From Chrysogorgia sp. JL179-B06 (Eukaryota; Cnidaria; Anthozoa; Scleralcyonacea; Chrysogorgiidae), in assembly GCA_035772405.1 (NCBI GenBank), contig JAYKKM010000452.1, positions 1,822,001 to 1,886,000 of the forward strand: DNA of 64,000 nt. Direction: 5' to 3'. The notes below the pieces were generated by a model. That model did no database searches, was not told where the DNA came from, and worked only from the letters and a program-made list of their open reading frames with translations. Below are positions 39,436 to 50,934 of the stretch, in pieces (position 1 is the first letter of the stretch; each line of letters begins with the position of its first letter). A program made the position numbers and the translations under genes.

Positions 39436-40081
39436 GCTTGGTACATTCTAGATATGGGAATGAGAACTAATTATACACAAGCGTTTGCCGGTGACAACTG
39501 CTTGTGGTACAAACGGCGGTCATGCGCACATCCAGAGTGCGTGAAGCGGTATAGGGCCAGAGTGCTCAAACTACCACAAGGGTAGTGGGCGTTGCATTAT
39601 CGCTAAATGGCGCCATTTCAACAGCTCCAACCATTTGGTTTGAGACATGAAAGTCTGTGCCATCCTTCTCATCTCCGGTGGCAACGATAACCGCAAGCGA
39701 CAAGATAAGCGTCTCATTTTAAACTTGGCACCACACATCCTCTTGGTCTTAACGAACGTTTTTCTTTTCTTTTATTTCCTACTAGTTTTTTGTTATTTTA
39801 GTTTGCTTGGAACTTTTTATTATTAGCTTATGCACTTTCATTCCTTTTCAAGTCTTTGTTTCTATTATTATCGCCTAATCCCCTTGAATATTGGACCTGT
39901 CATTTCTCCCACCTCTTCAGTCTGCTTATTGATCGAGTGTTAAAAATAGCAAATGATTTAACTTTTCCCATCTCATTAATGATTAGTTAGTTTATTTCCC
40001 GTGCATTTGATTGGCTACTTTCTACCTGTGACACCCTTTTGGCATATATATAAGCCCTATTTATTTTATTTCATCTCGTCT

Positions 40082-40116
40082 TACTCTGATGAAGGGCTCC
40101 ACTCGAAACGTCAGTA
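40082..40116 (+). ncRNA. Hammerhead ribozyme core with minimal stem III
   Basis: Stem I UACU (40082-40085) pairs with AGUA (40113-40116). Core CUGAUGA at 40086-40092, GAAAC at 40105-40109, triplet GUC at 40110-40112. The palindromic ACGU leaves no stem III loop, as in Penelope hammerheads proposed to act as dimers. Stem II is weak. A (TA)n tract follows at about 40160. Confidence 0.6.
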
Positions 40117-40159
40117 TCTCGTCACTAAATTATTGGCAGTTTACCACATTTTCACTTTG

Positions 40160-40253
<94 letters not shown>
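40160..40253. repeat. (TA)n microsatellite
   Basis: About 47 perfect TA units. Confidence 0.98.
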
Positions 40254-40258
<5 letters not shown>

Positions 40259-40339
40259 GCAACAAAAATCTAGCTATAAATGAAGGAATTAAAGGGTTAT
40301 ACCAAACATGAGACAAATATGGTGGTTACATGGTGGAAA

Positions 40340-40722
40340 CATTATTATTATATAATAATGTTTACTATTTATATAGCGCAAATTAGCATGTGTATATGAT
40401 CAAATGCGCTTTACAACATCGACAATTTTTGTATTATATTCAGTACCTAGTACCCAGTACCCCCAATCAATTAACATTATCTATTTATTGTTACAGTTTT
40501 TATCATCATTAGTTTTCCTAACTATTTATCCTAACCCGCCCTGTCAACTTCCCTGTGGGAGGAAACCGGAGAACACGGAGAAAACCCACGACTTTCGGCA
40601 GAGTGTTGACCAACTCTTTCCACGTGCGATCAAATGTCCGAACACAGGATTCGAACTCTTGACCTCAGAGGTGGGAGGCAGTGGCCCTGACCACCAGTAC
40701 CGAATCCCTTTTGGCTCTTAAA
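40340..40722 (-). mobile_element. tRNA-derived SINE with GCGCTATATAAAT tail
   Basis: On the minus strand it begins with a tRNA-like head (TGGTGGTCAGGGCCACTGCC, B-box GTTCGAATCC at about 40645-40655). A central GAAAACCCACGA/GGAGGAAACCGG-type block (in reverse) follows, and it ends GCGCTATATAAATAGTAAAC with an AT-rich tail. It is a different family from the 10-kb SINE. Confidence 0.75.
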
Positions 40723-41403
40723 AATAATGGACTTAAAGTCCGATTAAAATAGTGGAAATAAATCCCAATGAAATTATCAGCGCCTTAGCTTTAAATTAAA
40801 TTAATGAATGATTGAGATATACTTATGTCATATTGAACGGCTATTGATGTGAATCCTTTGACTTTCCACCCGCATCTGCTGTGTTTCATTGTGCAGTTGA
40901 ATTTATCCTCTACAAGGAAGTCCATTGATTAGTCAGGAAACGTGCAGAAAACAGTACAGCACCACACAATACAACGATAGACTTGACAGAGTCTAATAAA
41001 ACACAGTACATAACAATGAAACACAGTACAATACAATGTATAGTAATGAAATATATTTCATTGGAATATAATACAATGCAATGCGATGCAATGTAATGTA
41101 AAACAACATAATGTAATGCTCAGGGGCACATTCACAAGATCCAGAGCGATTTTACCTAAAAGGGCACATTCTAAAGCCCGGATAGTTAAACAATGAAACA
41201 CCATTTTAACAGTAAATGAAACTTTACAAATAAAACACGGTGCCTCCAAAAAATGTTAACAAATAGTGTGTTTAATTATGTTGTGGCATTGTGTTGCTCT
41301 TAAATCCAACTATTTGTCCTGCCTTCCTGATGATCGTCTTAACAACAACACGCGGTACCGAATGCAATCCTTGTGGACCCGGATTCCCCAAATCGACTCG
41401 TAC
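40723..41403. other. Unassigned intergenic sequence
   Basis: Contains AATACAATG/CAATGCAATGTAATG-type simple repeats at about 40960-41110 and no coding signal. Confidence 0.4.
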
Positions 41404-42453
41404 AGCAAAAAATCATTTTCTTAACAAGAAATATTTTCTTAATTGAAGAAATTCTTTCTTGAAATAAATAAACATTTTCTTACAATAAATAAATTTCTTA
41501 CGGTAGGAAACATTTTCTTACCATAAGAATTATTTTCTTATCATAAGAATTATTTTCTTATAAGAGTGTTTTTCTTATCATTTATAGTAAGACATTTATT
41601 CAATATTGTTATGAATCAGTATCAAGAAATTATTATTTTTAATTCGAATTATTTTCTTATAAAATTAATTTCTAATATCACCAAGAAACAATAAATAAAA
41701 GATTTTCTCAGAATAATAAAGTTGTCATTGGATTAAGAAAGTTGTCACAGATCACAATCAGATTCAGAATATTGATCAATATCAGTACCAACATCTTGAT
41801 AATTTAGGTCTTCGGGAGTAAGAAAATAATCCTCCCTTTTGCGATACTCCTCTTTGTGTTTTCTTACAACGTGTCTGGATAAGACCAATGGAATCATTTG
41901 AAAGTAGCAGGACAGTCATCGACTAAACATTTGAGTCATTGATATAGACCAACTTATTCATAAATGGTCTCTCTTATGAAGTTGTTTACATATACGGAAT
42001 TCAAAAGGATTCTTGCTTTAAAACGAGGTCATAAAGCACATACAGAACATTTACAGGTTGGACCTGGCTGGTAACTCTTCATTATTTACCTGGCGATGAT
42101 TATTTATACGCTGCATCACGAGATAACGAGGGATATGCGAGAATATCCACCATGTTCTTTTATACGTTGGCTATTGACTGTTGCGTGCATATGTGTAAGT
42201 TCGTTGTTGGATTTAAAATTTCGCGATTAAAAGTTTATTCTGCAATGTATTAACAAAATAAACGTTGCTTTCGAAGATTGTGGCTGTAGATGAAGAATTA
42301 CTCAAAGGGTAAGACCGTTCATAAAGCTTAAATGTGGTCTACAGTCCCTTCTGCGCATGTGCCAAGTGAGGGCTCCACCGGAAATATGTTTTGTTTACAT
42401 CTCAGTACTGGACTCATGTTACTTAGACGAAGGGGTGAAATAAAGCTTCACGC

Positions 42454-42669
42454 TTGGTAATCAGTCAAGTAGAACAATTCGCTGCATTGCCTAACATAGA
42501 TAACATAAATACGTGGAAATGTAGTGATCACTGTCTTCGAGGAAAGGGCAGAAATTTCTGTCCGTGTAGAAATCTGAATAACGTTTGTTCAAGCGCGTAT
42601 ATGGCGAAGACTTCGGTCATTATGTATAGCAACAGACGAGTTCAAGACAGCGACAGTGATATGGCGGTA
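42454..42669 (+). CDS. Candidate Cys-rich exon ending at a GTAAGT donor
   Basis: Open frame with CSDHCLRGKGRNFCPCRNLN followed by a further Cys, ending SDSDMA at a consensus donor (GGTAAGTTT, 42664-42672). The G-x-G-R-x-CPCR pattern recalls Cys-rich motifs seen in some transposase-associated proteins, but the family is not identified. No partner exon found. Confidence 0.35.
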
Positions 42670-42672
42670 AGT

Positions 42673-43960
42673 TTATTATTTTTTATTGTATCCGACTATA
42701 TGTAATTTATTTCTGAGCTACGGACTAAAATCGGGACTGGAATCTTTGTAGCGTGTGACGCTAATTATCTTACTATTATATATATTTTATACGTCTTTGG
42801 GCTTCATCCGCGAAAGTTGAAATTAAGTTCTGTATTTGTTGGTCGATTATTGTCTTTCAATATCCTTTAAAACATTCTGTATATTTAATAGTATATGATT
42901 CTGAATGCATCGTTAGTATTTCTTCAGCAGCTTATAAATCGAGTAGCATTTCCGCAACTTCTTTGTTATTCTTTATATTATTTTCTCCCTTTGCCGTTTT
43001 CCATCTCACGAAAGCGTCGAGTAAGTAAATTCTAGAAGCATCTGCAGTACTCTTTTCTTTCGACCTGATGGTTCGGCTTGATGGCCAGTACTTGAGGTAT
43101 TAGAATTCCAAAGTCGAAGGTTGTGTCACAAAGGAAATTGAACGACAAAAATTACAGAATATAATTTCAACTTTGCGCGGATGAAGTATAGTGGTCAAAA
43201 TAGTGGTCAATCACTAGTATCAAAGTACTTATTTTAGAATTACCATTGGAAACACAATAAAACTTGGCACAAATGATAATAACATATACCAAACCATTAG
43301 TGATATTTATACCGGCAAAGTGGTGGTTGCCATGGTAACCATATTCACCATTAGTTTCTATGGTCAATCAGTACAAAGAAATAATATTTTAGTTGATATA
43401 GACATTTTAGTTGTTACAAACCTTATAATTATACATACACAATATTTGTATTTGTAATTTTTTCAAATTGTGTTGCTATGGCAATTTGGTTACCATGACA
43501 ACCATTTAACCAGTCTTGTTAGTTTAAGCAAGATTATATCTGGATATGTTGACTCTGAAGTAGAATAAGTCAATAGTATGTATAAGGACAACCATAAACA
43601 TGGCCCTATAAACTATAACCAAACCCTGTGTCACATGGCTTGCTGGTACCATTGAACAGCGGTCGCTTTTCATAATCAACAAAATGTCAGTGATTGGAAG
43701 GCTCTGCTGTATTCCTTGTGGAATTTTCTGTACCTCCGTGTTGTGAAACTCAAGGTTAGTTTTTATATCACATTGTGCATTTTACACCAAATTGCAATTT
43801 TAGTCTGCATTTTATACCTATTCTGCATTTTATATACTTGGTCTGCAGTCCAATACGGCCTGCAATCTGCAGATTATATTCCTCCCGAAAGCTTAACTAG
43901 TTAACTGTTTATTTTATTTTCCAAATAAAACAATTTGTGCCGATTATAGCGGTACCCGGA
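42673..43960. other. Unassigned sequence
   Basis: No convincing exon. At 43310-43345 and 43480-43510 the motif GTTGCCATGGTAACCAT and a relative recur in short palindromic form, typical of MITE or regulatory palindromes but too short to classify. Confidence 0.35.
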
Positions 43961-43964
43961 CATT

Positions 43965-44033
43965 TTGCCGAAGATAATTTGCCGAAAGACATTTTGCCGA
44001 AAGACAATTTGCCGAACGGACTATTTGCCCACA
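43965..44033. repeat. Short tandem array of TTTGCCGAA
   Basis: Four ATTTTGCCGAAGAYA-type units (16-17 bp period) and a partial fifth. Confidence 0.8.
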
Positions 44034-45369
44034 TTTCTACCAAGATTAACACGTGGAAATAACAAGTTTATTTACATCGTATATTGTATATTACAATCGT
44101 AACATATAAATATTATAATAATGCAGTTAACAAATACATATTACTATACATGGCATATAATATTGGACTACCAAGGCCATATAAGAAAATTCAGACAAAA
44201 TACTGGTAAACAATTTGTAACCATGTCTTTTACTGCGATAATACATCTTCAAATAAGATATAAAAATGGTATATGATTCATCGATCTTGAACGTCATATT
44301 GTGTGCTGGAAATAGCCTTTTTCAATAAGCCCACCACTTATTTTCGCAATTTTGCATTATATCACGACTGCCTTGGAATTCGAGAAAGAACTTCCCTTGC
44401 GATAGTAACTTCTAGTATAAATATATTTTGCTTTTTCCACTGTTATTCTCGTACCCAGAGTTATGCGCCAAATAATGTATATATACGTATGTACATTTTA
44501 CTTCCGGTCATTTAGTATTTTTTGCTGCCCGACCGGCTGCCGGTCAAATAGTGACAGAGTATAAAAATATGCCAAGGCAAACACAATAATCTTAATAGAC
44601 TCAAATCAATAGTGTGTTCTGTTTATTTCACTTGTGTTTTTATACGGCTTGCCAGAGATTCTTCGACATATGTGACCCCTCGAGACAACTTTTACGGCTC
44701 TATAATGTTATTTACGTGTTATTTAGGATGTTATTAATAGCTGTTTAGTTCCAGTGAAAGGGGGCAATTTTTGAATTACATATTGACAAAGCGCATCGAC
44801 AGCTATGACTATGTTTGTTTGTTTAGTTGTGTTCCCACTTGGTTGATTTTTTTAATAGTATGTAAAAAGTATGCTACATTAACGTAATCAATTTGTTGGG
44901 AACTATACATTTAAGGTGTCAAGTGAAGATTGTCTTAGTTTAAAAATCGTTCCGACCTGAAATAATAAAAGTGGCATCAGTGATGCATTGGTAGCATTTT
45001 TAGCTACATTTTATATGCTAGATTTTGATTATTCAAAACACAGTGAAATTTGCATGAACATTTTGCATGTTTTAATGGAATCATGTTCATGTATGAAGGT
45101 TAAACTTATTACTTATTATACTTATTGAATTGGTGTTGTAATACTTATTGGTATTACCTATTGCTTATTGGTGTTGAACAATTACACTATATTTCTCTAA
45201 TATGTATATTCTAGTTCTCTAATCTGCATATTTTTGTGTATTGAGTTTTATCAATGTTATAATTATATTATTGCACGAGTGATCTTTCTTTATTAACAAC
45301 GAAAATTTCATTTTGGCTTATATATTATATTTCAATGAAATCGAATTTATCAAAACAAGCAATTGATAT
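44034..45369. other. Unassigned AT-rich sequence
   Basis: Nothing recognised in either strand. Confidence 0.35.
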
Positions 45370-45748
45370 TCATGTTACAAGAGATATTTTCTTACTAAGA
45401 AATGTCCTATTTCAAGAAACAAATCTCAAAATAAGAAGTTCTTTTTGAAATAAGTTTGAATTTTTCTCCAAAAATGAAAATTATATTCTTGTTTAAGAAA
45501 TATTTTGTTGTTGAGAAAATTTTCTTATTTAGAAACATTTTCTCGCTATTCTCCCAAATGAGAAAATTATTAGTTCAAGAAAAAATTCTTGAAACAGTTG
45601 TTTTTTTCTTGAAACAAGAAAATGATTTTTTGCCCTTGGTATTGAAATTAAATTCAACGCCAATGGACTTCGAAACTGGAAAAATATGATGCAAACTGGA
45701 AAAATATGACGGACTAAAACAATTTTTCAGCGAAACAAGCGAAGCAAT

Positions 45749-45937
45749 GTGAAGTATTTGGTTTTGTGGTTGGTGCTCTTGCATGTTTCCCCGAATGAGA
45801 ATGTCTTAAGGCACCTTGGAATGACAAAATGGTATCGTTCCTTGTTCAGAAAACTATGTTGCACTGACGCAATACAAGGGCCAACTAATATCTACTTTGA
45901 ACATCTGGGCATCACAGATGATGCTTTGGCAAAATAA
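45749..45937 (+). CDS. Short open frame, unknown
   Basis: 62 codons from ATG with a hydrophobic start (MKYLVLWLVLLHVSPN) and a polar remainder ending TAA. The codon pattern is not clearly coding and no family is recognised; possibly a terminal exon or chance. Confidence 0.2.
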   Translation: MKYLVLWLVLLHVSPNENVLRHLGMTKWYRSLFRKLCCTDAIQGPTNIYFEHLGITDDALAK

Positions 45938-46160
45938 TGCGATATTGAGTAATTTATATTATTGTTGTGTTAGAGCTTCACGTATATTTTGAACCTCAAC
46001 GAACTAACACTTTATTTTATTCCGAATTTGCTTTAAGAACAATTTTCTTATTTTGTGTATATATTTATCTAAATTTGACCATTAATCGCACTTATTGTTA
46101 TACCGAAGGTTTTAAATAAGACCCATCACCAGTAAACTTAACTTGTAATAAAATCAATAT

Positions 46161-46195
46161 CGTATCGTATCGTATCGTATCGTATCGTATTGTAT
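46161..46195. repeat. (CGTAT)n microsatellite
   Basis: Six or seven pentamers immediately left of the second long copy of the T-hairpin family. Confidence 0.9.
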
Positions 46196-46197
46196 TG

Positions 46198-48690
46198 TCC
46201 CCTCGCCGAAGGCCCTGGGCAAGGGTGCGAATCTCGACCGGAATTTTTTCCCGCGCTTTTTATGCAAAGTGAAAGTATAGTCTTTATGTCGGAATATATA
46301 TATATATATTTGTATGTATGGTGTACGATCCTTTATTGTTGCCGTAGTAACAAAGGAAAATTGGGGTTAGAGAGGGATAATTTGGTAGTCGAAGGGTTTA
46401 AGTTAGGATTATTAGGGTTAGGAATTGTGATTGCGACGTACGTACTATAAACGGCTTTTTGGTGGTTACATTTGGCGTTTAAATTTAAATTGTCGTCAGC
46501 GCTGCAAACCGCCTTTACGCCGCCGCCCCCCCCCCCCCCCCAAAACCGAAAGCGTTTTTTGGGGGGGGGGCGGCGGCTGCGTGGAATACTAAAAGTCGCA
46601 AGAAGTTTTTATCAGCTGATTTCAAGCCGTATAATTGTAGACTGCCGTGTTGAGGGGCAAGAACAGACACAAATACAGGTAAATAAATTAATAATTTCTC
46701 AAATAATGGCTAATAATAGTACACTGCGAGTCTGTATTGAGCAATTAATTTGCCTTTTCTGCATAGTTTTTTGGTTAGGATTAGTAATTTGGCTAGGTTT
46801 AGGGTTAGGTTTAGGGTTTTGATGATATTATAGGTTAGCATTTCGTCGTACGGCATGCAAATTTTGAAACTATTTACATATTCAGATCTTTAGAAATATA
46901 TTGTTTTCAAAATAAATTAGCATAGCATGACCAGTTGCTACGACCAACTTCCCCACTGTGTTTTTCTAGCAATGTAATGAAAATGTACTCAACGTTGAAG
47001 TTAAAACATTGTGTTAGTACCTTGATTAGCCTTGTATCCAGGTATTCTTGTGATTTAAACTACGTCAAAAACGACAAAATCTACGCGAGGAACACGTCAG
47101 CTTATGCTTTATTGACTTATAATGACACAGTTTTTGAGCTCAATCAGACAGCGTGTTGTCGCTCATTTACTTCCGATTATTTTATAATACTAGTACTAGA
47201 TATATTGCATGGATGTGTCAGCTCAACCAATAAGCAGGCGAAGTGCACCCTTGATCAATGTGATGATATAATGCATCAACGTTGTGCTTTTAATTTTTGT
47301 ATGGGCATAAAGGCATTTGTATATTTGAGTACAGTGTAAACATCCATTGTACAGGTTTATAGACCTACACATGTTATGCCTGGCCTCCACTTAGTGTTTC
47401 TGGGGAAACACTTTTGTCCTTGGAATAGAACTGCACATGCAATGCCGATCTCATATATATTTGGGCGCACAGTAATTGCCTTTCGATTTGTAATTTTTCT
47501 TCAGCGAAGCATCATTAAATGAAATTTAAGCTACTCTTGTTGAAGTGCTTTCTGAAGTACATATATAGTACAACCAACATAGATTTTATTACATTTCTTA
47601 CAAACAATCATATGTCAAATTAATATAATATGTGCGATCACTCGAACTAAAAGTATTACCTTCATCAACAAATCTGCCAACATACTAATTGGGCATGCAC
47701 AGTACCACGAGAGCATTTATATGTGCATTTTTTAAATTGGGACAATAAAATATGATTCTGGACATATAAACCTGAGAGACCTTTTTTAAATATCATTATC
47801 TTGTAATCTGTTCTATATAGGGCTTCACTTTTGTAACTAATGTGTCATTTTAATAAAGGAGCAGGGTCCCGACACATTAAAAACTAAGCAAATGTGTTCA
47901 GAGTTTTTTTTTGAAGGTGTGGTATATAATGTTTATAAACCTGAACGAAAGAAAATATATATGCCGTAGAATCTGTTTATATGTCCTGCGATTATACAAC
48001 TTTCTTCCAAAAGGGATTTGAGTGCGAGAGATTATAAACGGAATGGAAAAATGTTTCAAAATGTATAACAGGCAAACTGTTGGCACTTTTTTACTCAAGT
48101 TTTTGCTTAATAATAATAGTAACAAATAATATTGTAACTTAATAATAGTAACAAATATTAACTAGAATTTATAATAATGTGAAAAATGATGCCTTGTATT
48201 ATATACTGTAAAGCAAAACTTGCTACACACGTTATGTAGCAGTCTCAAAATGATTATATAATTGTCAGCAGTGAGATATACTTTTTGTGCGCTTTGAGTT
48301 TTGAGCGAGTGCTTGATTTAATAATCCCAAAGATATATATACATGCTTTTTCAGTAAGTTATTATACAGTGTGATATCACAGTGAGGATCCGGCCTTTAC
48401 ATATCAAACAAATCTTAATCAGTGCAGGTTGATATAATTGCATCAAATAAATTAAACACTTTGAGTATTTAGTTATTTAGTTTGATGTCTAATTATGAAG
48501 CAATGAAATTCAGAACAACACAAGCTTGATAGTTTAAAGGCTCTCAGAGTTACAAGTAGTGTATACTATAAGTCCATTCGATTGGAAAATCAATGGGTTA
48601 TCTATTTTTAAGTAAAATAACTAAGGACTACGCTATTACGGCGGGCGAGAGGTTGTTGCGTACACGTATTTCTTGTATTGTATCGTATTT
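46198..48690 (+). mobile_element. T-hairpin repeat family, copy 2
   Basis: Collinear with 11036-14487 but lacking the 844-bp insertion. It starts TCCCCTCGCC, where the two-arm hairpin has collapsed by deletion to a shorter form. It shares the poly-C region (46519-46577), the GATTAATTTGCC-type internal blocks and the 3' CGGGCGAGAGG at about 48643-48653. Both outer flanks are CGTAT-type repeats. Confidence 0.8.
46519..46577. other. Poly-C/poly-G hairpin
   Basis: GCCGCCGCCCCCCCCCC at 46519-46535 pairs exactly with GGGGGGGGGGCGGCGGC at 46561-46577. The loop holds a smaller AAAAC...GTTTT hairpin. The corresponding site in copy 1 (about 11374-11450) has decayed. Confidence 0.85.
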
Positions 48691-49170
48691 CTAGTATTGT
48701 ATCGTATTTCTAGTATTGTATCGTATTTCTAGTATCGTATCGTATTTCTAGTATCGTATCGTATTTCTAGTATCGTATCGTATTTCTATAGTATCGCATC
48801 GTATTTCTAGTATCGCATCGTATTTCTAGTATCGTATCGTATTTCTAGTATCGTATCGTATTTCTAGTATCGTATTTCTAGTATCGTATTTCTAGTATCG
48901 TATTTCTAGTATCGTATTTCTAGTATCGTATTTCTAGTATCGTATTTCTAGTATCGTATTTCTAGTATCGTATTTCTAGTATCGTATTTCTAGTATCGTA
49001 TTTCTAGTATCGTATTTCTAGTATCGTATTTCTAGTATCGTATTTCTAGTATCGTATTTCTAGTATCGTATTTCTAGTATCGTATTTCTAGTATCGTATT
49101 TCTAGTATCGTATTTCTAGTATCGTATTCCTAGTATCGTATTTCTAGATCATATCGTATCATATCGTAAT
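48664..49170. repeat. 14-bp minisatellite CGTATTTCTAGTAT
   Basis: More than 30 units. The first part has 19-bp variants with an extra CGTAT; from about 48868 the period is a regular 14 bp. There are no unique spacers, so this is not a CRISPR. The unit equals the sequence at the 3' terminus of the T-hairpin family. Confidence 0.95.
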
Positions 49171-49812
49171 AGTTAAATAGTTTATTTAAAAGACTGATTT
49201 TTGTAACCAAAAGGTTAAATTACATCAGTGACTTACAATAAGTAGACATGAAATTACATAGTAGATAAACATGCGTAAAAATGTTGATTAAAATATTCAG
49301 TAATTAAGTTATCGTTCATTCTTAGTGGTGTTAAGTTGATTCCTATTACTCCTATAATTCTAATCTATTCTACCATACGATACGATACATTACGATCTGA
49401 TCCCATATGATATGACACGATACCATACAATTCAACACGAACAATCTGATACGATACAATACTACATTTGTTATCGATCCTTGTTCATGATCTTTAACAC
49501 CAGTACTATATACAGCGAATAATATTATACAATATGATAATCCTACTTCGTGAGAGGTTATTAATTCCTAAGTTTAAACCGTCTCTTAACGCCAACATTA
49601 GATCTTTAACACTATTCTAATTTATTCTTTCATCGTGGTGTGTTCATCAATCTGTGATGACACGTCCTTTGTTCTTCCGTCATCTCGCTTTTAATTAACT
49701 TCCTTTGTAACATTTTATAAATTTCTATTGATGTAACAGTTTAGCTACATATGCCTCCTTCATTTATTGTAATTTGTCACTCTGATTCATTTTATTCAGT
49801 TGTATCATATTG
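49171..49812. other. Unassigned sequence with ATACGATACGA-type simple repeats
   Basis: Short imperfect inverted CGTAT repeats (about 49370-49460), no gene. Confidence 0.4.
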
Positions 49813-49981
49813 CCTCGTATTATTTGTCTTTTATTGTATTGTATTGTATTGTATTGTATAATAGTCTAGCTTGGAATATTAATGCGCAGCAAATAACTTT
49901 AAAAAGAGCCTGGGCATTAATATTCCAAGCTAGACTATAATACAATATAATACAATACAATAAAAGACAAATAATACGTGG
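49813..49981. repeat. Long palindromic hairpin (about 70-bp arms)
   Basis: The segment from CGTATTATTTGTCTTTTATTG (49816) to TTGGAATATTAATGC (49885) is mirrored at about 49914-49978, with only a few differences and a loop of ~30 bp. Either a palindromic MITE or an RNA hairpin source. Confidence 0.85.
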
Positions 49982-50208
49982 GATATGATACAATTCTCTA
50001 CAACACGAACAATGCGATATGCAATAATATACAACCGAATAAAATAAATTATAATATGGTACAATACAATACAACACAACACGATATTATAATATAATTC
50101 AATGCAATATGAAAGTATATATACCTGCATACGATACGATATAATTCAGTATTGCGTTGTTTTTATTGACATAGCGCGTTATCGGACAACAAACATATTT
50201 CAAACAAT

Positions 50209-50319
50209 TTATGAATAGTTACCAGGCAGCTGAGGACACGAGTGGTTTGCAAACGAAATATCGTCTATCGCCGGGACATGTTTAATGATGTGGCTTCCCA
50301 CTACTCCTACTATTTTAAT
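50209..50319 (-). CDS. MAM-domain gene, terminal coding exon
   Basis: Acceptor TTTTTACACAG, then IKIVGVVGSHIIKHVPAIDD followed by ISFANHSCPQ, the final strand and last Cys of a MAM domain. It ends PGNYS-TAA. Phase 0 with the exon at 50601-50863. Confidence 0.75.
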   Translation of the reverse strand: MKIVGVVGSHIIKHVPAIDDISFANHSCPQLPGNYS

Positions 50320-50600
50320 CTGTGTAAAAATAAATAAAAAAAAAATATTACCAAAAATTATCTGGTAATATTCATGAGGGATTTTCAGCGACATTGCCTT
50401 GCTCAATCTTCACCTGAATTCGCGTTAACTTCACGTAGAGCTTAGTGCATGTTTTGGCCAGTTCAAAGTTTCTGTCTGGCATGGCCGTGTGCCAACAGTT
50501 CAGGATATGGATAAGCTCAATCAAATCAAGTCAATTGGAACGTGATACTTTTTAAAATTAAATGACAAAAATTAAAAAAATAAAATATGGTATTACTTAC

Positions 50601-50863
50601 ATGGTAGTTTCCTGTAATATTTATATACATCTGACCACGGTGCCAAGTTGGACCGTGGTCGCCATAATGCCAGAATACTACTTCACTTTTGGAGGTTATT
50701 GCCTCAATCTTTAGCATTCCCGTCTCATTTCCATGCAAGTGGAAGAGGAACTTCATGCAAACAGGATCCGTTATAGTAGGGCTTTGGATTGTCGCTTCAC
50801 TAAATCTCTTGTAATTGTATTTGTGTTCATAATCCAACATCGCAAATCCACCATCCCCCTGAC
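50601..50863 (-). CDS. MAM-domain gene, central exon
   Basis: Acceptor TTTGGGCAG and donor GTAAGT. It encodes GDGGFAMLDYEHK, SPTITDPVCMKFLFHLHG, MLKIEAITSKSEVVFWHYGD and GPTWHRGQMYINI, the core of a MAM (meprin/A5/mu) adhesion domain with its third Cys. It begins in phase 1 and ends in phase 0. Confidence 0.8.
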
Positions 50864-50934
50864 CTGCCCAAACAGAGAAAGGACGTACAGTATAAAGATA
50901 ATATGGTGCAATTGAAGATTCTTAACGCGATATG

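Larger units (their letters stand above)
39099..39606 (-). mobile_element. Tandem hammerhead repeat (retrozyme-like), 284-bp monomer
   Basis: A direct repeat with a 284-286-bp period in about 1.8 copies (39099-39384 and 39385-39606). Each copy carries a type I hammerhead on the minus strand. The two predicted self-cleavage sites bound exactly one monomer (39116-39399). There is no protein coding. Architecture and size match metazoan retrozymes, small non-autonomous retroelements that produce circular RNAs and depend on Penelope-type machinery; Penelope fragments lie 1 kb away. Confidence 0.75.
41404..45645. mobile_element. Possible large transposon with TTTTCTT-rich inverted ends
   Basis: GCAAAAAATCATTTTCTT at 41405-41422 is mirrored at about 45621-45639. 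Both flanking ~240-bp regions are packed with AAGAAA/TTTCTT motifs in alternating orientation (41404-41640 and 45370-45640). The interior of 4.2 kb carries a Cys-rich exon-like segment at about 42454. I could not define a target duplication or a transposase, so this may be two inverted copies of one simple-sequence repeat. Confidence 0.4.

Noticed and set aside
48664..49170. Possible CRISPR-like array
   Set aside because: Units are head-to-tail 14-bp repeats without unique spacers, in a eukaryotic repeat context.
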